Positions 23,846 to 30,767 of a stretch of DNA of 30,832 nucleotides are shown piece by piece. The DNA comes from a bacterium (GTDB lineage: Bacteria; Spirochaetota; UBA4802; UBA5550): positions 1 to 30,832 of the forward strand of contig JAAENB010000038.1 of NCBI GenBank assembly GCA_024224995.1, written 5' to 3'. The stretch's first letter is position 1; each line of letters begins with the position of its first letter. A program made the translations under genes and the position numbers. A model generated the notes under the pieces. The model had not been told where the DNA came from and did no database searches. It saw nothing but the letters and a program-made list of their open reading frames with translations.

Positions 23846-25444
23846 TCATGAATCCTCATCCCCATGGTTCTCCTTCTTCTTCAATTTATAATTCGAAGGA
23901 GAAGCCCCGGTGATTTTCTGAAAAACCCGGTAGAACGTGGGCAGGCTTTCAAAACCGACTGCGTAGGCAATGTTTATGACACTGTTTTCGTCTTCCAGGA
24001 GCATTTTTTTAGCCTGCTCAACGCGGCATTCATTGATATAATCATTTATCCGCTTGCCGGTCTGTTTTTTAAACATCTTACCCAGGTAATCAGGATTGAT
24101 AGAAACCTCTTTCGCGATAGTGTCCCTGGTAATATCAGAGGTGGCATTTTTTTGAATAATGTCCATAACCTCATCCAGTTTCTTCTGAACATCAGGAGTA
24201 ATGGAGTTCGCTTTTAAGCGTTCTTTTTCCTTTTCTTTTTCCTTTTTTGTAACCATGTCATCAAATTCGGTTTTCAGCCGAATGAAGCGGTTATGCACAA
24301 TAAGAGTAATGCTCAGTATGAGAACAACAAAACCGTAATTGGTGAGCCGGGAAAAACTGTAGATATCCCGGTCAACAAGGATATCATTTATGATAGTAAA
24401 AAAGAGAATGCTAAAGGCAGATAGAAGATACCTGGCGTCTCTGTCGGTCCGGAAATTTTTAAAAAGAACCCATAAACAGTATATAATAGGGATAGACCAG
24501 GAGGGTTGAACAATATATTTCAGGATATCATACCAGGTAACAATATTGTTGGTAACAATCACTATGAACAGGGAAATACCGGTTATGGCGTAATAAATAT
24601 AATGAAGAAGAGTATGCTTTTTCCTGAAAAAATAGGTAATAAAGGCCATGATCAATACAAACAGGAGAAAAATAAGAATATATTCCAGTTTTTTCATGAG
24701 AAGAAAGTTGTCGGTAATATAGAATTTCAGCTGAGTCCGGAGAAAAAAGTACTGGGCCGAGCCAAAGGTATACAGGGAAAAAGCAAGGAATTCTTTTGCA
24801 ATCGTATATCTCAGGAAAAAGAGAAGGAAGTAAAGGCTCACGGCAATATAGAGCGCAACGAAAAAGAGTTTAAAAATGGTATCCAGGAACAGATCTCTCT
24901 GAATTTTTTGAAATGGGGCGATAGTATATTTCCCCACATAAGGCCCATTTATTTTTGAAAAGAGTCCGCCAATTCTAACGGCAATAACATTGTCCGTACC
25001 GGGACGGATGAGAACCGTGGGAATTTCATAGACCCTTATTTTGTCATAGGCCGATTTTCTCTCCGGAGAAAATTCCCCGGTTTTTCCTATGAGCGCACCG
25101 TTAAAATAGACTTCATCGACATCGCAAATAACCCCAAGGCGAAGACCAATCATTTTTGCCGGAAGTTTTTCCGGGAATTTTACATGGAACCGGTACCAGC
25201 AGATTTTGTCCCAGTCCGGAAACAGGGAATTCCAATTCGAAGGCAGGGAAACCCGGTTCCAGTCTTCATCATCAAAATCCGGTTTCGCGTATAAGGGACT
25301 GTCGCCTTTTTGTACTAATATTGATTCTATTCCGCTGAGGTCCAGGGGAGTATCATAATCAGCAAGTTCAAAAATGGGGGCTGCGAAAAGCGGTTGTATG
25401 ATGATACAAACAAACAAGAGAGAAAAAACAGCACGTTTCATCAT
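23846..25444 (-). CDS. Membrane-embedded AraC-family regulator with jelly-roll/7TM sensor
   Basis: 532 residues; GGAG lies 9 nt before the ATG. A signal peptide (cleavage near LFAAPIF) is followed by a periplasmic jelly-roll of the glycoside-hydrolase sugar-binding type (about 50-175; WYRFHVKFPEKL, DEVYFNGALIGKTGEF, RPGTDNVIAVRI), then seven hydrophobic helices (about 185-390), a charged coiled segment (VTKKEKEKEKERLK) and a C-terminal AraC-type double helix-turn-helix (about 425-525) with ISINPDYLGKMFKKQTGK-like first and INIAYAVGFESLPTFYRVFQK second helix pair. This would be a one-component sensor that binds DNA while staying in the membrane. The sensor is of the same general class as those at 1721 and 12695 but lacks their LDLRGWD motif. 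Its target is unknown; the adjacent duplicated envelope genes are candidates by position. Confidence 0.88.
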   Translation of the reverse strand: MMKRAVFSLLFVCIIIQPLFAAPIFELADYDTPLDLSGIESILVQKGDSPLYAKPDFDDEDWNRVSLPSNWNSLFPDWDKICWYRFHVKFPEKLPAKMIGLRLGVICDVDEVYFNGALIGKTGEFSPERKSAYDKIRVYEIPTVLIRPGTDNVIAVRIGGLFSKINGPYVGKYTIAPFQKIQRDLFLDTIFKLFFVALYIAVSLYFLLFFLRYTIAKEFLAFSLYTFGSAQYFFLRTQLKFYITDNFLLMKKLEYILIFLLFVLIMAFITYFFRKKHTLLHYIYYAITGISLFIVIVTNNIVTWYDILKYIVQPSWSIPIIYCLWVLFKNFRTDRDARYLLSAFSILFFTIINDILVDRDIYSFSRLTNYGFVVLILSITLIVHNRFIRLKTEFDDMVTKKEKEKEKERLKANSITPDVQKKLDEVMDIIQKNATSDITRDTIAKEVSINPDYLGKMFKKQTGKRINDYINECRVEQAKKMLLEDENSVINIAYAVGFESLPTFYRVFQKITGASPSNYKLKKKENHGDEDS

Positions 25445-25542
25445 AAGGAAGTCTCCATTTTTTATCTAGTATACAGGAAATTTACCCGAAAAACATTTAA
25501 TTACAACATCCTGCAAATACCCTTATTCTGTCAATACTTTCT

Positions 25543-25720
25543 CTTAAGAAACTTAATTTTGGTAGTGCGCGGGCCTGGAAGCATCCCCCTCTTCTAAATG
25601 CTGCGGAACTCGCGTTGCTCAAACAGTCCTCACATTTAGAAGAGGGGGATACTTCCAGACCAGATGCAGCCCGCAGTACTATTAAATCTCTGATCTATAT
25701 TTTTCCCGCTACACAGGGTC
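25543..25720. repeat. Variable-stem hairpin element, copy B
   Basis: The arms 25572-25600 and 25633-25661 form a 29-bp stem with two mismatches around a 32-nt loop (25601-25632). The loop differs from copy A at a single base. The left flank (TTAAGAAACTTAATTTTGG, then GTGCGCGGGCCTGGAAG) and the right flank (CTTCCAGACCAGATGCAGC onward to CAGGGTC) align with copy A, but the inner stem (CATCCCCCTCTTCTAAATG on the left) shares no sequence with copy A and is 2 nt shorter. Both arms changed together, so the pairing is conserved while the sequence is not. Confidence 0.85.
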
Positions 25721-25752
25721 GATCGTGTCTTGATATACCGAAAAACGTCATT

Positions 25753-25863
25753 CGGAATGTAACCTATGGCCGGAGCGATGCCTCTGCGGGTTGTGAGGCT
25801 GTTTGAGCGGAGCGAGTTCCGAACATCTGCGGAGGTATTGCTCCGGCCATAGGTTACATTCCG
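25753..25863. repeat. Third hairpin with the same loop, inverted (copy C)
   Basis: The outer 24 nt (25753-25776) pair perfectly with 25840-25863, and about 12 more bp continue inward with G-T type mismatches. The loop (25793-25821) reads, on the minus strand, CGGAACTCGC then CCGCTCAAACAGCC, which is the loop of copies A and B in opposite orientation with one base missing. Stem and outer flanks are unrelated to A and B. Confidence 0.8.
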
Positions 25864-26123
25864 GGTTCATATACCGTATACTATACTGAGACGCCACCAC
25901 CGGGTCCGCACTCTCAATTACCCTGTTTCATATGTGTTCTATAATATATATGCAAGTTTTGTGCCAGGGCACGGGATTAATGAGAATTTATTTAAATAGT
26001 TTGTTTTTTTTATTTCGAGGTTAAAATAGGGGACCAGGGTTTGCGTATGGGAGTTGTTTTGTCCGGAAACGGTTGTTGGGATGGAGCGATTCTTCTTTAC
26101 CGATCACCGTACTCTTCCCCGGG

Positions 26124-26158
26124 TGTCAGTTTTTGACAGTGATTGTCAGTTAATGACA
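26124..26158. promoter_or_regulatory. Two tandem TGTCA-N5-TGACA dyads
   Basis: TGTCAGTTTTTGACA (26124-26138) and TGTCAGTTAATGACA (26144-26158) are two 15-bp dyads exactly 20 bp apart, about two helical turns. That is a typical layout for a dimeric repressor or activator operator. They sit 10 nt beyond the stop codon of the patatin gene. Confidence 0.45.
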
Positions 26159-26168
26159 GTTGAGACGG

Positions 26169-27377
26169 CTATGACACTATATCTTCCAGGAATCTTCGAA
26201 CCTGGAAACCGCACAGCGTAGAGCCGTGTTTTATAAGGAGATCTATTTCCTTTGGGGTGAGCCTGGAAAACCGTGTTCCAATAGAAGAGATTTCGTCTAT
26301 TTCCGCGGGCTGTAAATAGTCATTGAATTCCGGGTAGTTAAGCACTTCCCCAAGGTTGTCCCGGAGTTTTATAAATTCCCTGTCCGTATTCTCAAGATGT
26401 TCCACCGTTTCAAAGGGATGGCGGGAGAGCATCTCTTTCAGGTCCGGGTTTTTACATGATTTGACCGGCTGCCGGAAGACCGATTTGATAAGGTTGTCGA
26501 TGCTCCAGTTTATTGAAAAATAGGCGGTTTTTATCCGGTGCCGGTAATGACGGTAAATAAGCTCCTGGTACTGCATATTTTTTATGCGGGCCATCATGAT
26601 AATATTTTGCCGTTTTAGCACATTCAAGGTCTTAACCGATACCTTTTGCGGGGTATCATTAAAGGGAAAGGAGGCGTCACTGCATATGATATTGTTGCAC
26701 GATCCTGTCTCCTCCTCATAAGAAGAGGTGAGGGCGTGAATTCCCTGGTTGTCGTAGATCCCGCCGTCGCAGAGGGCAACACTTTTAATCTCAAACTGCG
26801 GATCGGGGAAATATTTCGCCACATCAATCTTCAGGGGATGAAAAACGCCGGGTGCCGCTGAGGAGGCTGCAACCGCGTCCGCGACCCGGATGCTGCCGGG
26901 ATTTCCATTATATCCCAGTTTCCAGTCGCCCATGAATTTTTGAGAAAATTTCCAGTTTTTGCCTGTTGCCAGGTTTGTGGCGTTTATAATAAGGGTCGGT
27001 TTTTCATCCAGCTGTGAGAGGGTGGTATCATCAAAAAAGAACTTGCTGTACATCTGGGCTTTTACGTTTGTGCGCGAGTAGGAAGGGTTTACAAAGGTCC
27101 GGAGGACGCGCCAGTTAAGAAAGATCTTTTTGTCGAGAGACAGTTCCAGGTTCCGGATCATTAATTTTTTAAAGGCATAAAAATCATCTTTGTGGGTTAA
27201 ATAAAATGCCCCGATTATTGATCCGCCCGACACGGTTGATATCACATCAATCCTGTTGATGAGTCCCAGGTCGTTCAGTTTTTCCAGCACGCCCAGGTGA
27301 AAAGCCGCTGCCCGGAAGCCGCCGCCCGAAAGGGCCAGACCTATGGTTGGGTCTTTTTTAGTTGTTTCTTTTTTCAT
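26169..27377 (-). CDS. Patatin-like phospholipase
   Basis: 402 residues. The patatin-like core is complete: LALSGGGFRAA gives the glycine-rich oxyanion loop (residues 16-24), ISTVSGGS places the nucleophile Ser50 in a GxSxG variant with Thr instead of the first Gly (usual in one patatin subfamily), and CDGGIYDNQG supplies the catalytic Asp204 of the Ser-Asp dyad. SSAAPGVFHP is the usual block before the dyad Asp. There is no signal peptide, so the enzyme is cytoplasmic or membrane-associated; it would hydrolyse acyl esters of phospholipids or similar lipids. The C-terminal 180 residues are helical and family-specific. No clear ribosome site precedes ATG 27375-27377. Two perfect palindromes upstream suggest repressor control. 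Confidence 0.9.
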   Translation of the reverse strand: MKKETTKKDPTIGLALSGGGFRAAAFHLGVLEKLNDLGLINRIDVISTVSGGSIIGAFYLTHKDDFYAFKKLMIRNLELSLDKKIFLNWRVLRTFVNPSYSRTNVKAQMYSKFFFDDTTLSQLDEKPTLIINATNLATGKNWKFSQKFMGDWKLGYNGNPGSIRVADAVAASSAAPGVFHPLKIDVAKYFPDPQFEIKSVALCDGGIYDNQGIHALTSSYEEETGSCNNIICSDASFPFNDTPQKVSVKTLNVLKRQNIIMMARIKNMQYQELIYRHYRHRIKTAYFSINWSIDNLIKSVFRQPVKSCKNPDLKEMLSRHPFETVEHLENTDREFIKLRDNLGEVLNYPEFNDYLQPAEIDEISSIGTRFSRLTPKEIDLLIKHGSTLCGFQVRRFLEDIVS

Positions 27378-27434
27378 TGGGGTTACAGTTCTAGAGGGAG
27401 TGGTAGATGTAAAGGAGTTTTTAGGAAAAGTATG

Positions 27435-27450
27435 GGGACAAATTTGTCCC
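27435..27450. promoter_or_regulatory. Perfect 16-bp palindrome upstream of patatin gene
   Basis: GGGACAAATTTGTCCC is fully palindromic without spacer and lies about 58-73 nt upstream of the patatin start. Candidate operator. Confidence 0.5.
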
Positions 27451-27489
27451 GGTTTTTTGGGGATACAAACTTTTTTTGAAATTACTAAA

Positions 27490-27507
27490 AAAAGTCAATT
27501 GACTTTT
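27490..27507. promoter_or_regulatory. Perfect 18-bp palindrome upstream of patatin gene
   Basis: AAAAGTCAATTGACTTTT is fully palindromic, with its centre 56 bp from that of the palindrome at 27435. It includes a TTGACT that could be a -35 box on the minus strand. Confidence 0.45.
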
Positions 27508-27542
27508 AATCCAAAAGAATCATAATCTGGATCAAATAAATG

Positions 27543-27787
27543 ACTTATAAGGGTCTAGCTTGGTGTTCTGCACCAAGGGCGGCGTAGCGCCGTTCCAGAA
27601 CGTAGTTATTTACACAACACAAGGAAGGTTGTTTCAGAATTTGCTATCCATTATAGTACCCCCTGATGGACACGGTTCTGGGACAACCTCGCCAATCGAG
27701 GTTCCGTGTCCATCAGGGGGTACTATAATGGGCAAATTCAGTGAACCTTCCATGTTCCGGGTCATGTAGTAGACATATCTTATAAGT
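27543..27787. repeat. 245-nt foldback (MITE-like) element
   Basis: The ends are ACTTATAAG (27543-27551) and its complement CTTATAAGT (27779-27787), each followed inward by GTCTA. Inside, GGAAGGTT (27623-27630) pairs with 27744-27751, GAATTTGC (27637-27644) with 27732-27739, and a 28-nt arm (27648-27675) pairs perfectly with 27704-27731. The apex is a further hairpin AACCTCG-CCAAT-CGAGGTT (27685-27703). The left side holds small hairpins CTTGGTG-TTCTG-CACCAAG and GGCG-TAG-CGCC. No transposase is present. Open frames across it are products of the inverted repeat. Confidence 0.7.
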
Positions 27788-27800
27788 TTATCTACTAAGG

Positions 27801-27837
27801 AAAGGGGATTGATTCAAATGAATCAATCCCCTTTTTT
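27801..27837 (+). terminator. Strong rho-independent terminator
   Basis: A 15-bp perfect stem (27801-27815 with 27820-27834) has an AAAT loop and ends in a T-run on the plus strand. There is no plus-strand gene upstream of it within this gap; it directly follows the foldback element, so any transcript crossing that element would stop here. Confidence 0.75.
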
Positions 27838-27916
27838 ATAGGCAGAGCCATCCGTGGTCCCAATTCTAATTAATGAAAAATTACTTTGAATTTTTTCCAG
27901 GAACCGATCTTTTTGC

Positions 27917-27963
27917 GTGTTTTTACCTCAGAGCTCTTTATAAGAGCTCTGAGGTAAAAACAC
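27917..27963. repeat. Perfect 22-bp hairpin with 3-nt loop
   Basis: The arms 27917-27938 and 27942-27963 are exactly complementary around TAT. No T-run follows on either strand, so it is not a typical terminator. It lies about 115 nt upstream of the radical SAM gene. The rest of 27378-28078 shows no credible gene. Confidence 0.75.
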
Positions 27964-28078
27964 CATGAAAAAGTGTTTCCTTGTAAAATTTTGATAGACA
28001 GTTTAATGCGTAGATACAATTTTGGTATTCTTTGGTTTGTTTTAGCGCAAAACTTTATTTTATACACAGGGCAGGGTT

Positions 28079-29416
28079 ATGAAAGTTACATTTATTCTTC
28101 CGGGAATCGGGAAATCAGAAGGCGAAAAATATATTAAATCATGGAAGGTTATGGAGCCGCTTACTATCGCGACATTGAAAGCGCTTACTCCCGATGATAT
28201 TGAATTTGAATTCTTTGATGACCGCCTTGAACTCATTAATTATGATACAAAAACCGACCTGGTTGCCATCCCCGTGGAAACCTTTACCGCGCGGCGGGCC
28301 TATGCTGTTTCCAAAAAATTCATGGACCGGGGTGTTCCGGTAATCATGGGCGGCTATCATGTTATGTCCATTCCTGAGGAAGCCGCTCTTCATGCAGATT
28401 CTCTTATGGTAGGGAACGCTGAAATGGTCTGGGGCGATATTCTTAAAGACGCGGAAAAGGGCAAACTGAAAAAACGCTACAACGGCAAACTGGGCTATAC
28501 CGATTCCCTGCCCGACAGATCCATCTTCAAAGGAAGAGGATATTCAATGCTGGGGCTTATTGAAACCGGCAGGGGCTGTCCCTTTTACTGCGAGTTTTGC
28601 TCTATCGCGCACTGTTATAAGTCGACCTATTACGCGCGGACCCCGAAACAGGTTGCCGAAGATATCCGGCGCTCCGGGAAAAAATATTTCTTTTTTATCG
28701 ACGATAATGTTGTGGCCAATCCTAAATATACCATTGAACTCTGTAAAGAGATCACACCGCTGAAGATCCGCTGGTCGGGCCAGGGCTCTTTAACTATGGC
28801 TAAAAACAAGGAGCTTCTCTACTGGCTTAGAAAGAGCGGCTGTACTAACCTGCTTATCGGTATTGAATCTCTTGAAGAAGATAATCTTAAACAGATGAAA
28901 AAAGAATGGAGCCTTAAACTGGGTGAGCGGGAAGAGCTGCTGAAAACCATCCATGACGCGGGTATCACCACGTATGCTACTTTTGCCTTTGGATTTGATT
29001 TTGAAAAACCGGACACCTTTATGAAAACCGCCCGGTTCGCCATTGACCAGGGTTTCTATTTTGCCGCGTTTAACCATATTACTCCGTTTCCAAATACGCC
29101 GCTCTATCACCGTCTCAAAAAGGAAAACAGGCTCCTTTCGGAAAAATGGTGGCTCGATCCCAATTTCAAATACGGTGATGTTGCCTTTCAGCCAAAATCC
29201 ATGGGCCCTGAAGAGCTTAAGGAACGGTGTACCGAAGCACGGCGGGAATTCTTTAAAAAGTCATCCACCTTTAAACGATGGCTCAAAATCTTAAAGATCG
29301 ATCCCAATCCCATGATATCGCTTATTTTCCTGATGCAGAATATGAACCTTGAAAAAGAGATCGACATTCGCCAGGTTCTGCCCCTGGGCACAGGGCTGGA
29401 TGAACTGCCAAAGTAG
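28079..29416 (+). CDS. B12-binding-domain radical SAM protein
   Basis: 445 residues. The N-terminal third (about 1-135) has the Rossmann-like cobalamin-binding pattern found in this class (KVTFILPG, PLTIATLKALTP, FEFFDDR, LVAIPVETFTARRAY, VPVIMGGYHV). The radical SAM core (about 155-370) has Cys167-x3-Cys171-x2-Cys174 in GCPFYCEFC for the [4Fe-4S] cluster, an SAM-binding FIDDNVV strand and LLIGIES. The C-terminal helical part (from about 370) matches the extension usual in this B12-dependent group. Such enzymes methylate or rearrange unactivated carbons, for example in hopanoid, bacteriochlorophyll or antibiotic pathways; the substrate here is unknown. CAGGG is the only ribosome-site-like sequence and lies close to the ATG. 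It stands 11 kb from the PKS operon, so a tailoring role for the polyketide is possible but unsupported. Confidence 0.9.
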   Translation: MKVTFILPGIGKSEGEKYIKSWKVMEPLTIATLKALTPDDIEFEFFDDRLELINYDTKTDLVAIPVETFTARRAYAVSKKFMDRGVPVIMGGYHVMSIPEEAALHADSLMVGNAEMVWGDILKDAEKGKLKKRYNGKLGYTDSLPDRSIFKGRGYSMLGLIETGRGCPFYCEFCSIAHCYKSTYYARTPKQVAEDIRRSGKKYFFFIDDNVVANPKYTIELCKEITPLKIRWSGQGSLTMAKNKELLYWLRKSGCTNLLIGIESLEEDNLKQMKKEWSLKLGEREELLKTIHDAGITTYATFAFGFDFEKPDTFMKTARFAIDQGFYFAAFNHITPFPNTPLYHRLKKENRLLSEKWWLDPNFKYGDVAFQPKSMGPEELKERCTEARREFFKKSSTFKRWLKILKIDPNPMISLIFLMQNMNLEKEIDIRQVLPLGTGLDELPK

Positions 29417-29424
29417 GATGATCT

Positions 29425-29607
29425 ATTGAAAAAATCCAGTCCCGGCTGGGGGACGCGGAAAAAGGCTGGCTCTCCCTGAAACAAACAGACGGGACCGAGG
29501 GCGCTCTCAGTATATCTGCTGAGACTCCTGACGGCGCTTTAAGTCCGGATGAGAAGTCCGGTCCCCGAAGCAAGCAGCTTCGTATAATCACCCTTCTCAT
29601 ACTTTAG
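29425..29607 (+). pseudogene. Coding-like remnant or small ORF with a non-standard start
   Basis: A 60-codon stretch with coding-like composition (EKIQSRLGDAEKGWLSLK, SISAETPDGALSPDEK) runs from 29425 to a stop in the 84-nt repeat at 29605. It has no ATG, GTG or TTG in frame at its beginning; the first codon after a good AGGA site is ATT. It may be a decayed gene fragment, or rarely an ATT-started small gene coupled to the radical SAM gene that ends at 29416. No family recognised. Confidence 0.25.
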
Positions 29608-29680
29608 TATGATGCAAATCAAGCAAACTCATACTTTTGATTGATGTACTGAACAGTGAATAATTATTATATTTGGTTCA
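29597..29680 (+). repeat. 84-nt direct repeat, copy 1
   Basis: It begins with the palindrome TCATAC-TTTA-GTATGA and ends with TATATTTGGTTCA directly before the ribosome site of the HEAT-like gene. About 80 percent of positions match copy 2 at 30122-30205, same length without gaps. It probably carries the promoter of the following gene. Confidence 0.8.
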
Positions 29681-29693
29681 ACGGGAGGTTTCT

Positions 29694-30137
29694 ATGGAAC
29701 TTTTTTTTGACTCATTCGTAATGTTTATTGTGATAATGATCATTTTTTATTACTTTGTTTACGACAAACACAATTCCCCTTCCATTGGGCTGTTGAATGA
29801 TATAATCGATTGTGTACCGGAGGATACTCCCGTGGAAACGCTGCCGGTCCTGTTGGAGGTTTATCGGCAAACAGATGTTAAGAGGATTAAGCAGGAAGTC
29901 CTTGGTCTGTTTGAGCACATTGGCTCTGAAGAGTTAAGCGGTTTCCTTGTTAAAGAGCTTGGCTCCTGCGAAGAAGATCTGCTCATTTCCCTGTTAAACA
30001 CCCTGGGCCGCTGCGGCAGCATTGATGCCGTAGAATCGATTTATAAGACGGGCACAAAATCTCCTGATCCCATTGTCCGGACTGCTGCGGGAAACGCCAT
30101 CTGTGCCATTCAGTCGCGACTTCATACTTTAGTATGA
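29694..30137 (+). CDS. Small membrane-anchored HEAT-repeat-like protein
   Basis: 147 residues from ATG 29694, chosen because GGGAGG stands 6 nt upstream; the longer frame from TTG 29673 would run through that ribosome site. The N-terminus (about 4-25) is a transmembrane helix. The rest is amphipathic helices in HEAT/PBS-lyase-like pairs (ETLPVLLEVYRQTDVKRIKQ; LISLLNTLGRCGSIDAVE; DPIVRTAAGNAICAIQ), a scaffold for protein contacts on the cytoplasmic or periplasmic face. No enzyme motif. Its last codons (LHTLV and stop) lie in copy 2 of the 84-nt repeat, so the repeat overlaps both the end of this gene and the upstream region of the next one. Confidence 0.75.
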   Translation: MELFFDSFVMFIVIMIIFYYFVYDKHNSPSIGLLNDIIDCVPEDTPVETLPVLLEVYRQTDVKRIKQEVLGLFEHIGSEELSGFLVKELGSCEEDLLISLLNTLGRCGSIDAVESIYKTGTKSPDPIVRTAAGNAICAIQSRLHTLV

Positions 30138-30205
30138 GGCAAATCAAGTAAATTCGAACCTTTGATCGATGTTCAGTACATGGAAAAATCACTATATTTG
30201 GTTCA
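30122..30205 (+). repeat. 84-nt direct repeat, copy 2
   Basis: Starts with the same 16-nt palindrome as copy 1, ends with TATATTTGGTTCA and precedes the barrel gene at 30242 by 36 nt. Within it GTTCAGTAC stands where copy 1 has GTACTGAAC, its exact reverse complement. Confidence 0.8.
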
Positions 30206-30241
30206 TACAGTGAGAACAGTATGAATTAAAGTGAGGATACA

Positions 30242-30554
30242 ATGAAAAAAAGGATTATTATACCGGCACTATTTGTGATTGCAATGGGAGTAAGCAGCCC
30301 CCTCATTCGCCAGTGGTGTGGGAGGATACCTTCGATTGGGAGTATTGGGAGATAAAGTTTTTTATCCTTCCGATGATTCGTCCTATTTGAATGGTTCAAT
30401 AGGATTTGTGTATGATTGTGCTGTTGCTGATGAATCTGTTTTTAATTATCGATTTTCTTTTGATATTGGATATGAGTGGTTTAAAATGGGATATTGGGAC
30501 GATATTAGTCAAATTTCAGCCGGTGCGCCAGGTCCACATACTTACCGTTTTTAA
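30242..30554 (+). pseudogene. Outer-membrane barrel protein gene broken by a frameshift
   Basis: ATG 30242 with GAGG 5 nt upstream reads a signal peptide (MKKRIIIPALFVIAMGV) and then stops at 30354-30356 in a frame without meaning. Removing one A from GTAAGCAGCC at about 30290-30299 joins the signal to AAPSFASGVGGYLRLGVLGD, restoring a signal-peptidase site (SFAS) and a beta-barrel-like frame that runs to 30554 (SYLNGSIGFVYDC, VFNYRFSFDIGYEWF). So a single-base insertion probably inactivated the gene, or it is a sequencing error. Even when repaired the product (103 residues) is short for a barrel, ending HTYRF, so the C-terminus may also be lost. Confidence 0.6.
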
Positions 30555-30569
30555 AAAAGACCCGTGCTC

Positions 30570-30767
30570 TCAGCGTAAACGGTCCCCAGCAGGCGCTGCC
30601 GTTCCCATTGGTTCCGGTTCCCAGGGGATAACTTTTTTCAGCTGCTCCGGGTCGGGATCGGGCATGCCCTGGTAATGGGCCGGACCTTCTCCGAAAAAAG
30701 GAACCGGAAAGACGATTATCAGGCATATTATTAGTACGCGGTATATTAAAAGAGAATTTTTTTTCAT
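30570..30767 (-). CDS. Small secreted protein of unknown function
   Basis: 65 residues from ATG 30767-30765. A convincing signal peptide (MKKNSLLIYRVLIICLIIV, cleavage near PFFG-EGP) is followed by a Pro-rich mature part with PDPDPEQLKK and PWEPEPMG. TATAAT on the minus strand lies only about 7 nt before the ATG, and no ribosome site is seen, so it could be leaderless. The stop at 30570 may be premature: another frame continues with TLRARVFFKNGKYVDL to 30505, but that overlaps the opposite barrel gene, so I keep the short form. Function unknown. Confidence 0.5.
   Translation of the reverse strand: MKKNSLLIYRVLIICLIIVFPVPFFGEGPAHYQGMPDPDPEQLKKVIPWEPEPMGTAAPAGDRLR

Larger units (their letters stand above)
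25445..26168. other. Intergenic region with two hairpins and tandem dyads
   Basis: The 724-nt gap lies between two minus-strand genes. It contains a TATACT-like -10 box for the AraC-type gene at about 25469-25475 (minus), hairpin elements B and C, an A/T-rich stretch (25930-26030) in which I see no gene, and the TGTCA-N5-TGACA dyads just past the patatin stop. A 29-codon frame starting at 26048 looks non-coding. Confidence 0.6.

Noticed and set aside
17842..25863. Hairpins A-C as integron attC sites or retron RNA
   Set aside because: No attC-type core sites, no cassette array, no integrase and no reverse transcriptase gene were found in the window.
27560..27769. 69-codon open frame across the foldback element
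   Set aside because: It is made of the two arms of an inverted repeat, has no ribosome site and no protein-like composition.
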